From a bacterium (GTDB lineage Bacteria > Bdellovibrionota > FAC87 > UBA2466), in assembly GCA_019750655.1 (NCBI GenBank), contig JAIEOG010000087.1:1-14551 (forward strand): DNA of 14,551 nt, in the 5' to 3' direction. The position numbers were made by a program, and so were the translations under genes. The notes beneath the pieces were generated by a model. The model was not told the origin of the DNA, ran no database searches, and saw only the letters and a program-made list of their open reading frames with translations. Positions 1-6,227 of the stretch are shown here, one piece after another. Positions within the stretch are counted from its first letter, which is position 1. Every line of letters starts with the position of its first letter.

Positions 1-98
1 TGCTTTCGGACGAGCCGATTGATGAAAAGATGACACAGTTTCTGATCGCGAAGAAGAAGACGATCTGCATTTTCCCGAAGAATTGGAGTCCCCGATGA
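1..98 (+). CDS. C-terminal end of an unidentified protein (5' end outside window)
   Basis: Only the frame beginning at base 3 is open from the left edge; it encodes 31 residues and stops at TGA 96-98. The other two forward frames stop within about 35 bases. The stop overlaps the ATG of the next gene in an ATGA arrangement, so the two genes are probably translationally coupled and in one operon. The tail is lysine-rich followed by a short hydrophobic stretch (KKKTICIFPKNW). It does not resemble the C-terminus I would expect of a large methylmalonyl-CoA mutase subunit. I do not recognise the family. The coupling to a B12-binding subunit hints at a role in acyl-CoA metabolism, but that is inference from position only. 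Confidence 0.6.
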   Translation, partial: LSDEPIDEKMTQFLIAKKKTICIFPKNWSPR

Positions 99-496
99 GA
101 AAACGGCCTATCCGCGTGCTAGTAGCCAAGCCCGGACTCGATGGGCACGATCGGGGGGCGAAGGTCTTGGCGCATGCGCTACGCGATGCGGGCATGGAAG
201 TGATCTACACAGGCCTACACCAGACGCCTGAAATGATCGCGAACTCCGCTCTGCAAGAGGATGCCGATGTAGTTTGTGTGAGCATTCTTTCGGGTGCGCA
301 CAATCAAGTATTTCCCGAGATTCTGCGGCTTTTAAAAGAGAAGGGCGCGGGAGATATCCCCGTCCTAGGCGGCGGCATTATCCCCGATGCCGATATTGCG
401 ACGCTCAAAAAACACGGCGTGAAAGAAATCTTCACCCCCGGCTCCGCGCTGGGCGATATCACCAAATTTATCGAAGCTCTAATCCCAGCGGTCTAA
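95..496 (+). CDS. Small cobalamin-binding subunit of a methylmalonyl-CoA mutase-type acyl-CoA mutase
   Basis: A 133-residue protein made almost entirely of the C-terminal B12-binding domain of methylmalonyl-CoA mutases. The DxHxxG signature is seen as GLDGHDRGAKV; its His is the lower axial ligand of cobalamin in the family. It is followed by the VSILSG (SxL) loop and a GGGIIP glycine loop, giving the usual Rossmann-like B12 fold. In two-subunit mutases such a protein pairs with a separate substrate-binding chain to isomerise branched and linear acyl-CoAs, for example (R)-methylmalonyl-CoA to succinyl-CoA. No large subunit is visible here. The ATG at 95 is chosen over an upstream TTG at 83 because GGAG lies 6 nt before the ATG and the ATG overlaps the preceding stop (ATGA). 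A hairpin terminator follows directly. It could instead be a B12-binding partner of another acyl-CoA mutase; the domain call is firm, the substrate is not. Confidence 0.93.
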   Translation: MRKRPIRVLVAKPGLDGHDRGAKVLAHALRDAGMEVIYTGLHQTPEMIANSALQEDADVVCVSILSGAHNQVFPEILRLLKEKGAGDIPVLGGGIIPDADIATLKKHGVKEIFTPGSALGDITKFIEALIPAV

Positions 497-497
497 G

Positions 498-579
498 AGG
501 TGCCAATCTACTTTGGGGCCCCCCAGGCGCGTGGTGCCACCCGGCACCCTAGGGGCCCCAAAGTAGATTGGCACCTTTT
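498..579. terminator. Perfect 25-bp inverted repeat between convergent genes, probable terminator
   Basis: Bases 498-522 and 552-576 are exact reverse complements over 25 bp, with a 29-nt loop. The loop contains a second small hairpin: GGTGCC (533-538), ACCC, GGCACC (543-548). A short T run follows at 576-579, as expected for a factor-independent terminator of the plus-strand B12-subunit gene. On the minus strand the same stem forms just after the thioesterase stop, but no U tract follows it, so termination there would be weaker. It lies 1 nt past one stop codon and about 7 nt from the other. Arms this long and perfect are unusual for a simple terminator, so a dispersed repeat element is an alternative. 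Confidence 0.75.
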
Positions 580-585
580 GGAGCC

Positions 586-1101
586 TTATTCTCCCAGCCA
601 GGCGAGGCGGCGTTTGCGGCGGACTTCGGCTTCTGCGAAGGCTTTTTTCTCGGCGGCTCCCGAGACACTGAAAGACGGCACTTGTTTTGGCCGGCCCTGC
701 GCATCGATAGCGACGTACGTGAGGTAAGCTTTCGTTGCGCGTCTCACTTCACCCGTGATGGCATTCTCGGCATCCACTAAGACTTCTGTTTCCATGGAAG
801 TCCGGCCCGCATAGGTGACTCGGGCAGTGATGCGCACCGTGTAGCCAATCTTGATGGGGACGATGAAGTGCAGGTGATCAATCGAAACGGTGACTACCGG
901 ATTGCGGCAGTAGCGTTGAGCAGCGATCGCGCCTGCGATATCGATCCAGCCCATCACAACGCCCCCGAAGATGGTGTTCAATGCGTTGGTGTGCGAAGGA
1001 AGCACTAACTCTGTCATGATCACGGGGCTGCGATCGGAAGCAACTGCGGGGTGAACAACGGCGGGGAGGTTGTGGCTGCTGCTTTTCTTCTTTTTGGCCA
1101 T
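586..1101 (-). CDS. Acyl-CoA thioesterase, hotdog fold (YciA/BACH-like)
   Basis: A 171-residue single-hotdog acyl-CoA hydrolase that releases free fatty acid from acyl-CoA in the cytoplasm. The family signature is plain: TNALNTIFGGVVMGWIDIAG at about residues 38-57. It contains the Asn, the FGG turn and the Trp-x-Asp pair, the Asp being the usual catalytic residue of this hotdog class. It is followed by VVTVSIDHLHFIVPIKIG and AGRTSMETEV, both typical of YciA and BACH proteins. The N-terminus is a lysine/serine-rich tail of about 25 residues and the C-terminus is basic and probably flexible. The ATG at 1101 lies 6 nt after the mltG stop, so it is the last gene of the minus-strand operon. Chain-length preference cannot be read from the sequence. 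Confidence 0.92.
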   Translation of the reverse strand: MAKKKKSSSHNLPAVVHPAVASDRSPVIMTELVLPSHTNALNTIFGGVVMGWIDIAGAIAAQRYCRNPVVTVSIDHLHFIVPIKIGYTVRITARVTYAGRTSMETEVLVDAENAITGEVRRATKAYLTYVAIDAQGRPKQVPSFSVSGAAEKKAFAEAEVRRKRRLAWLGE

Positions 1102-1107
1102 GGCTTT

Positions 1108-2133
1108 TTATCGCCGAATATTGCCGATTTGTCGCTCAGAATTCGCGTTGCGGGTGGCGCGGCGCTTTTGGTACTGGTCGACTTTCTGCGAGTGTTCCGC
1201 ATAGGTCGCTGAGAAGAGATGGCCGCCTTGGTTGTTTGCCACGAAGTATAAGTACTCCGTTTGCGCCGGGTGCAGCGTGGCGCGCAAAGCTTCAAAGCCC
1301 GGGCTTGCGATGGCGCCAGGGGGTAGCGCCGGAATGGTGTAAGTGTTGTAAGCCGTCGACGTCTGGAGGTGTTTCTTCGTCAAGTTCCCGTCAAAATCGG
1401 AGATGCCGTAAATGGTGGTCGGGTCGCTTTGCAATCGCATCTTCTTTTTTAATCGATTGTGGAAGACCGACGAGATCAGCTCACGCTCTGTTGGTACGCC
1501 TGTTTCTTTTTCGATGATGGAAGCGAGCGTTACCCATTGTTCTGTCGTCATCCCGCTGCTTTTGATTTCGCCGCGCAAAGATTCTGTCTTTGAAAAGAAG
1601 CGTTGAACCATACGGTCGACAATGCGTTCTTCTCCATCCACTCGGGAGAACGTGTAGGTGTCCGGGAAGAGATAGCCTTCCAGCGTGGGGGACGAGAGCT
1701 TGTACTTCGCTGCCGACTTCGGAGAGAAAACGATTTCCAGGAATTTCTTAGGCTCAGCGAGTTTCTGCGCTTGGAGAATGCCGGCTATCTGACGCGCGTT
1801 CCAGCCTTCGGGAATTGTGACGGTATGCTCGATGGGCGTCGAATAGTAGAACGTGAGCAACGCACCGACGGCACCCTGATCTTTTTTGAAGGAGTATTCG
1901 CCGGCTTTTACGCCACCGCGGCCGCCCGTGAGGGTAACGAGGAGTTTGAAGAGGAAGGCATTGTGCATAACGCCTTCTTGTTCCAACACAGCTGCCACTT
2001 TGCTCACGCCCGCGCCACGCGGGATGAGGACAGCGACTTCTTCGCCGTTATTGCCATTGTAAAGAGAGAAGGCACCGATACAGAGCACAAGCAGGACGAC
2101 GAAAACGAACCCCGTCAAAATGCGAGCGAGCAA
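1108..2133 (-). CDS. mltG: Endolytic murein transglycosylase MltG (YceG family)
   Basis: A 341-residue membrane-anchored lytic transglycosylase that cleaves nascent peptidoglycan strands and is thought to set glycan chain length by terminating synthesis. One N-terminal membrane segment (about residues 5-25) is followed by a LysM-like region (VLIPRGAGVSKVAAVLEQEG) and the YceG domain. The YceG hallmark ASIIEKET at about residues 204-211 carries the catalytic Glu (about 208), followed by VFHNRL and LQSDPTTIYG. The C-terminus has the usual SPGFEALRATLHP and YLYFVANNQGGH blocks. Start choice: a frame-consistent TTG exists at 2145, but GGAGG (2143-2139) sits 5 nt before the TTG at 2133, so the SD sequence would lie inside the longer version. 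It follows ruvX by about 20 nt. A basic tail of about 20 residues after the domain is unremarkable. Confidence 0.95.
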   Translation of the reverse strand: MLARILTGFVFVVLLVLCIGAFSLYNGNNGEEVAVLIPRGAGVSKVAAVLEQEGVMHNAFLFKLLVTLTGGRGGVKAGEYSFKKDQGAVGALLTFYYSTPIEHTVTIPEGWNARQIAGILQAQKLAEPKKFLEIVFSPKSAAKYKLSSPTLEGYLFPDTYTFSRVDGEERIVDRMVQRFFSKTESLRGEIKSSGMTTEQWVTLASIIEKETGVPTERELISSVFHNRLKKKMRLQSDPTTIYGISDFDGNLTKKHLQTSTAYNTYTIPALPPGAIASPGFEALRATLHPAQTEYLYFVANNQGGHLFSATYAEHSQKVDQYQKRRATRNANSERQIGNIRR

Positions 2134-2153
2134 AGGTACCTCCAAGGTTGCCT

Positions 2154-2600
2154 TCAGTGCCAGTGTTCTTCGGAGGGGCCGCGTTGGCTATCGAGGTAGC
2201 CCTGGAGAATGATTGTCGCCGCCACCCGGTCGATGACTAGTTTGCGTTTCTGCCGCGAAAGATCGGCAGAAATCAGCGACCGCTCCGCTTGCACTGTCGT
2301 GTAACGTTCGTCCCATTCTACCACAGGGAGTGGGGTGCGTTTACGTAGCAGCGAGACATAGGAACGGATGCGGACCGCATCACGCCCTTCTTCGCCGTAT
2401 TGGTTCAAAGGGATGCCCACGACCACGGTGCCGACTTCTTCTTTGTTTATAATATCAAGCACTTGCGTCACCCACCGAACGGGGTCGCGTTCTTCGATGG
2501 TGCATAGGGGGCTGCCCAAAAAGCGGGTGGCATCCGACACGGCAACGCCCGTGCGTTTAGTGCCGATGTCGAGCCCTAGAATGCGGGGCAGTTCTTCCAT
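2154..2600 (-). CDS. ruvX: RuvX/YqgF-family RNase H-fold nuclease (16S rRNA maturation / Holliday junction resolvase-like)
   Basis: A 148-residue YqgF-family protein. The N-terminal ILGLDIGTKRTGVAVSD block carries the first acidic residue of the RNase H fold. It is followed by TVVVGIPLNQYGEEG, DERYTTVQAE and, near the C-terminus, DRVAATIILQGYLD, which supply the other family acidic positions. In E. coli the homologue is needed for processing the 5' end of 16S rRNA; a Holliday-junction resolvase role has also been proposed for some members. The ATG at 2600 is preferred over the GTG at 2609 because the TAAGG overlapping the previous stop is 8 nt upstream of the ATG and would overlap the GTG start. 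It lies between the glycosyltransferase and mltG in the same operon, and its co-occurrence with mltG is a common arrangement. Confidence 0.94.
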   Translation of the reverse strand: MEELPRILGLDIGTKRTGVAVSDATRFLGSPLCTIEERDPVRWVTQVLDIINKEEVGTVVVGIPLNQYGEEGRDAVRIRSYVSLLRKRTPLPVVEWDERYTTVQAERSLISADLSRQKRKLVIDRVAATIILQGYLDSQRGPSEEHWH

Positions 2601-2610
2601 CGGCGGCACC

Positions 2611-3654
2611 TTAGTCGTTTACGGCCAAAATAGGAAGGTCCTGGCTATTAGGCGCCAATTGCCGCAACCAGCGGCGGAAGGCCCAGGTCATTTCCCAGCC
2701 CATGGGGAAGCGGTTGAAGAGTCCCCGGCGCAGGAGGCGCTCATGGGCGCCGAGGCTTGCAAACCAGCGCCGGACATCGCCGCCGCTGAGGATGCCCAGC
2801 ACAGGTAAGCCCAGAGTCCGGGCCAGGTGCAATGGACCGGAGTCCACAGCCACCACACCATCCAACCGGCGCAGGTATGCGCCGAGGGTGCGGAAGGAAG
2901 ACGGGAAACAGAGCTGCACGCGTTGCGGCTCAGAGCATTGGCGTTGTAGCTGCTCCAACGCCGAGCAATCCGAGGGCGCGCCAAAGAGGAAAATCTTTTC
3001 GAGCTGCGGCGTGCGCGAAACCTGCTGGAGGAAACGCTCCCAGCTCGTCGCGGGGTGGGAACGGTTTTTTAAGCCCGCGAAAGGGCAGAAGCCAATCCAG
3101 ACGCCCTTTTTCTGTCCCATAAGCGTATCCGCTTCGCGGCGGTCTTGCTCACTCAGGACAGGTGCGCCCGATGTCGGCAGAGAAACGTTCGGTAAGTCGA
3201 CGCAAAACGCCTGAGAGAGAATCCAAGCGATGTTTTCGCACTCATCACTCCCGGCGGGCGTTCCTTGGGGCAATGGAATCGGCGTGATTTCGCTTTGGAG
3301 GCTTTGGTCCCAGAGCGAAACAGCAAATTTTTCCGTCGCGGGGAAAAGCATCAGTAAGCGATCGTTTTGTTCAAAGGCATCGCAAAGCAAGCTTACGACA
3401 CGCGAGAAGGCGCGCGGCATGCCTTGGTTCGCCAAGTGATCGCGCAACACTTCCGGCTTCAGATTCTCCCAATGAGGCGGGAGGCGGTGCGCGTGCAAGC
3501 CCGGCTCGTATTCGAACAAAGAGCTATTGTGCGGCGAAACGAGGATGTGTAGCTCGATGTGCGGGAAACGGGCTTTAAGGGCCCTTAGCGCGGGCAGTGA
3601 TTTAATGGCGTCGCCGGCCTTGTCGTGGCGCAAAATCAGGCTTGGGCCGTTCAC
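2611..3654 (-). CDS. Glycosyltransferase family 9 (heptosyltransferase-like)
   Basis: A 347-residue GT-B glycosyltransferase of the heptosyltransferase (GT9) family, which adds sugars from nucleotide-activated donors to the LPS core on the cytoplasmic side of the inner membrane. The N-terminal HDKAGDAIKSLPALRALKARFP block matches the family GDxxxxxP..L start. The C-terminal VAVDSGPLHLARTLGLPVLGIL matches the family signature near the donor site (often DTGxxHLA). The middle holds WIGFCPFAGLKNRSHP, a typical donor-domain entry strand. Start: the frame stays open 70 codons further upstream, but that is overlap with the aldehyde dehydrogenase gene. GTG 3654 overlaps its TGA in a GTGA junction and is preceded by GAGGAG at 9 nt. 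WaaC, WaaF or WaaQ assignment and the actual sugar cannot be decided from sequence. Confidence 0.9.
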   Translation of the reverse strand: MNGPSLILRHDKAGDAIKSLPALRALKARFPHIELHILVSPHNSSLFEYEPGLHAHRLPPHWENLKPEVLRDHLANQGMPRAFSRVVSLLCDAFEQNDRLLMLFPATEKFAVSLWDQSLQSEITPIPLPQGTPAGSDECENIAWILSQAFCVDLPNVSLPTSGAPVLSEQDRREADTLMGQKKGVWIGFCPFAGLKNRSHPATSWERFLQQVSRTPQLEKIFLFGAPSDCSALEQLQRQCSEPQRVQLCFPSSFRTLGAYLRRLDGVVAVDSGPLHLARTLGLPVLGILSGGDVRRWFASLGAHERLLRRGLFNRFPMGWEMTWAFRRWLRQLAPNSQDLPILAVND

Positions 3655-5165
3655 GGTTTTGAGCTCCTCGGCAAAGCCGCAGGGAGTTCCGCTTTCGGTG
3701 CTGCCTTTTCCGTCGCGACGACGGGGTAAGTGCATTGCTGCCAGGCCAGGCTTCCTAAGGGCCGTGCATTGCCGCTTTTCTTGTGGCCGACGCGTGGCAG
3801 TCGATAAGTCGCGGTGTGTGTCGGTTGATTCCAGTGCAGCGTTCCCACACGGACCTCTTCGCAAGCCCGTTGGAACACGGCGCGGTCCTTGGCGTAAATC
3901 GACGCCACCAACCCGTGCTGCGAGAGATTGAGAATCTCAATCGCTTCTTCGATGTCATCAAACGCATAAAGTGCGATGTTCGGCCCGAAGATTTCGCTCT
4001 TCTGGTAAACGCTTTTTGGGTCCACGCGAGTCACGAGGTGAATCGAAGGCGAAACGTAATGTCCCTTCGGCTGGCGCTCGAGGGACTTCCCACGCATGAT
4101 TTCTTCGCAACCTTCGCGAACGGCAATCCCTTGATAGCGGATGTAGTTTTCGACGGCCGTGTCATTGAGCAATGGGCCCAAGAAAGGCGCCGACTCCGCA
4201 AGGCCATAACCGATGGAAATCTTCTTAGACAAAGCATGGAAGTCCGCCTGGAAGCGATCGATAAGCGAGCGGTGGACCAGTACGCGGTTCGCCGTGGTAC
4301 GGCGTTGCCCGGACGTTAAAAACGCAGAGTAGAGCGTTTCGAGCAGTGCCTGCTCATACTGGCAGTCTTTCCAGAGCAGTACGCCGTTTTTGCCGACCAT
4401 ATCGAGTACGGCGACTTTCCAGAAATCGGAAAGAATCTGCTTTTTGATCATCAAGCCGGTTTCACAGGAGCCTGTGAAAAACACCGACTGAATATCCGGG
4501 TGAGAAACCAGTCGACGCGCTAGCTCCGCGTCCCCCTGCACCATATTGAAAACGCCGACAGGGAATCCGGCCTGGTGTGCTGCTTCCGCGACCGCCTGGC
4601 CCACGAGGGGAGCATGCCGCGAGGCTTTGAAAACGACCGGGTTGCCGTAAAGCAATGCAGGTACAAGGTGCAGGTGCGCATCGCAAACGGGGTTGATCCC
4701 GGGGGAAATCACCGCCGCCACGCCGCGTGGGAAGTGCGATACACGCGTTGTCGCGCCATCGGGTTGCGCCTCGAGCGGCGATTCCAGTGGCGTTTTCTGT
4801 GCGCTGTCTAAATAGAAATCGATCGTGCTGAGCGTTTCCTGGACTTCTTCTTGGGATTCCCAATAGGGTTTGCCCGTTTCGAAACTGATGAGCGCTGCGA
4901 TTTCGTCTTGGGCTTTTCCGAGGCAACCGCGGTAACGGGCCAGGGCGGCTTGCCGATCCGAGAGAGTGAGTCGCCGCCAGCTTGCCGCGGCGCTCTCTGC
5001 GCTTTCCACTGCATCGCCCACAGCTTCGAAGCTGAAGGGGCAGTCGACGACTGCGGCGTCGAGATCGCCGGGGTTGCTGCTTTTGAGCTCTCCGTTGGCC
5101 TGAGCCGGTAAGGCGAAGGCGCCTGAAACATAGTTGCCGAGAAACCTACGCTGCGGTGTGTTCAT
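3651..5165 (-). CDS. AstD-like aldehyde dehydrogenase homologue, catalytic residues missing (probable pseudoenzyme)
   Basis: A 504-residue protein of the NAD-dependent aldehyde dehydrogenase superfamily, closest in motif pattern to succinylglutamate-semialdehyde dehydrogenase (AstD). It has VPALLYGNPVVFKAS with the cofactor Lys (180), FTGS (230-233), EIFGP (391-395) and an AstD-type C-terminus (KSGNARP...CTYPVVA). All three catalytic positions are changed. The oxyanion Asn of the (Y/W)NFP motif aligns with Ile157 in SPGINP. The general-base Glu of LEMGG is Asp255 in LDMVGKN. The nucleophilic Cys of GQRC is Arg289 in GQRR (CGT at 4301-4299, one transition from TGT). The frame is intact and full length, so this is not a decayed pseudogene. 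GGAG lies 5 nt before the ATG. It follows astA by 30 nt and overlaps the next gene. It may bind ligand, regulate or scaffold; dehydrogenase activity is unlikely. Confidence 0.9.
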   Translation of the reverse strand: MNTPQRRFLGNYVSGAFALPAQANGELKSSNPGDLDAAVVDCPFSFEAVGDAVESAESAAASWRRLTLSDRQAALARYRGCLGKAQDEIAALISFETGKPYWESQEEVQETLSTIDFYLDSAQKTPLESPLEAQPDGATTRVSHFPRGVAAVISPGINPVCDAHLHLVPALLYGNPVVFKASRHAPLVGQAVAEAAHQAGFPVGVFNMVQGDAELARRLVSHPDIQSVFFTGSCETGLMIKKQILSDFWKVAVLDMVGKNGVLLWKDCQYEQALLETLYSAFLTSGQRRTTANRVLVHRSLIDRFQADFHALSKKISIGYGLAESAPFLGPLLNDTAVENYIRYQGIAVREGCEEIMRGKSLERQPKGHYVSPSIHLVTRVDPKSVYQKSEIFGPNIALYAFDDIEEAIEILNLSQHGLVASIYAKDRAVFQRACEEVRVGTLHWNQPTHTATYRLPRVGHKKSGNARPLGSLAWQQCTYPVVATEKAAPKAELPAALPRSSKP

Positions 5166-5195
5166 GGCCTCTCCAGATCTGAACCATAAAAACTA

Positions 5196-6224
5196 CTAGG
5201 AAAGCGGCATGACGTAAACCGTGTCACCGGACTCCACTTGCAAGGCCTCCAGCGTGGCTTTTGGCAGTTGCGCCGAGCCGCGAGTCACTTCAATCGAAGT
5301 TTGGCAGCACAGGTACTCGTTCTTCGCAAACACCCCGACGAGCGCCAGGTCTTTCCCCTTGCGGCGCAGGGGTTCGCGGCTCACGCGGCATTTTTTTGTG
5401 TCCCGCACGATGGAAATTTTGTCGGTTTCGGCCCAATAGTGCGGGCCGCCATCGAAGGGGTCGATGTGCTGTTTCCAGCGGAAACCGATTTTCTCGAGCA
5501 TGTGTTTTACAGGCTCAGTCGCTTGGCCGACTTTCCCGATCGCGTCGCGTGCTTCGGGCGGTAACAAACAGGTGTAGATATCGCCCCGGGGGAAGAGACT
5601 CGTGACAAATTCTTTGTTCTTACGCGAGAGCAAGTCGGCTTCTTGGTAGGAAAGGTTCGTGAACTTGCGTCCCAGCGCTTCCCAAAGCACGCTCTCGCCA
5701 CTCTCCGTGAGCGGTGGCATGAGTTCGGAGAGAATGCGGTCTTTGAAAACGCGCCGGCGCATTTTCATGAGCAAGAAGCGCGCGTAGGAAAGCTGCCGGC
5801 CGAGCTTTTCATCGCGGTTGCGGTAGTTCGGGTCCAGCACGAGACCCCCAATTTCCGAGGGGCCGTCTTCGTCAAAGCGCAGGTGCAGGACATTGTGAAT
5901 AAGCCCGCTGTGGATTGTCTCGCTGTATTTTTGGACTTCGCGCAACTCCAGATACATGTGTGGCGAGCCAGGGCTCCCGTGGCGCGCGATGATCATCGAG
6001 CTGCCGACGAGCGAGTGGTCTTCAAGGTTTTCCAAGACGAGGATGTACTCGCGGGCAAACTTGTCTTCGATTTCGCCATTGAAGGAATCCAACGAGATGC
6101 GGATCTTTTCCTTCAGAATTTCCCGATCGTCGGGAAGGTTGATGAAGTAAACCTGTTGGCTGAGCTGGTGCAGGCCCTCGAGATCGTCTTCCCGAACGCT
6201 ACGTATGAGGAAATTCGGATCCAT
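5196..6224 (-). CDS. astA: Arginine N-succinyltransferase (AstA family)
   Basis: A 342-residue acyltransferase matching the AstA family over its whole length; the usual length is about 340. AstA transfers the succinyl group of succinyl-CoA to the alpha-amino group of L-arginine, the first step of the ammonia-producing arginine succinyltransferase pathway. Diagnostic blocks in order are: EIGGLVLDPNYR (124-135), the GNAT-like CoA-binding region; LGRKFTNLSYQEADLLSRKNK (184-204, AstA-typical); FVTSLFPRGDIYTCLLP; EARDAIGKVG; and HMLEKIGFRWKQHIDPFDGGP (241-261). The ATG at 6224 lies 3 nt after the upstream stop, with AAAGG about 10 nt before it. It is flanked by an M20 deacylase and an AstD-like protein, but no astB, astC or M14-type astE is visible. 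Arginine is the default substrate; a related amino acid cannot be excluded. Confidence 0.9.
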   Translation of the reverse strand: MDPNFLIRSVREDDLEGLHQLSQQVYFINLPDDREILKEKIRISLDSFNGEIEDKFAREYILVLENLEDHSLVGSSMIIARHGSPGSPHMYLELREVQKYSETIHSGLIHNVLHLRFDEDGPSEIGGLVLDPNYRNRDEKLGRQLSYARFLLMKMRRRVFKDRILSELMPPLTESGESVLWEALGRKFTNLSYQEADLLSRKNKEFVTSLFPRGDIYTCLLPPEARDAIGKVGQATEPVKHMLEKIGFRWKQHIDPFDGGPHYWAETDKISIVRDTKKCRVSREPLRRKGKDLALVGVFAKNEYLCCQTSIEVTRGSAQLPKATLEALQVESGDTVYVMPLS

Positions 6225-6227
6225 CGG

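Noticed and set aside
1603..2199. 198-codon plus-strand open frame antisense to mltG
   Set aside because: Charged low-complexity product with no motif, overlapping a confident mltG; treated as a shadow.
3655..3864. 70-codon N-terminal extension of the glycosyltransferase frame
   Set aside because: The extension lies wholly inside the aldehyde dehydrogenase gene, carries no GT9 character, and a GTGA junction with a good SD gives the real start at 3654.
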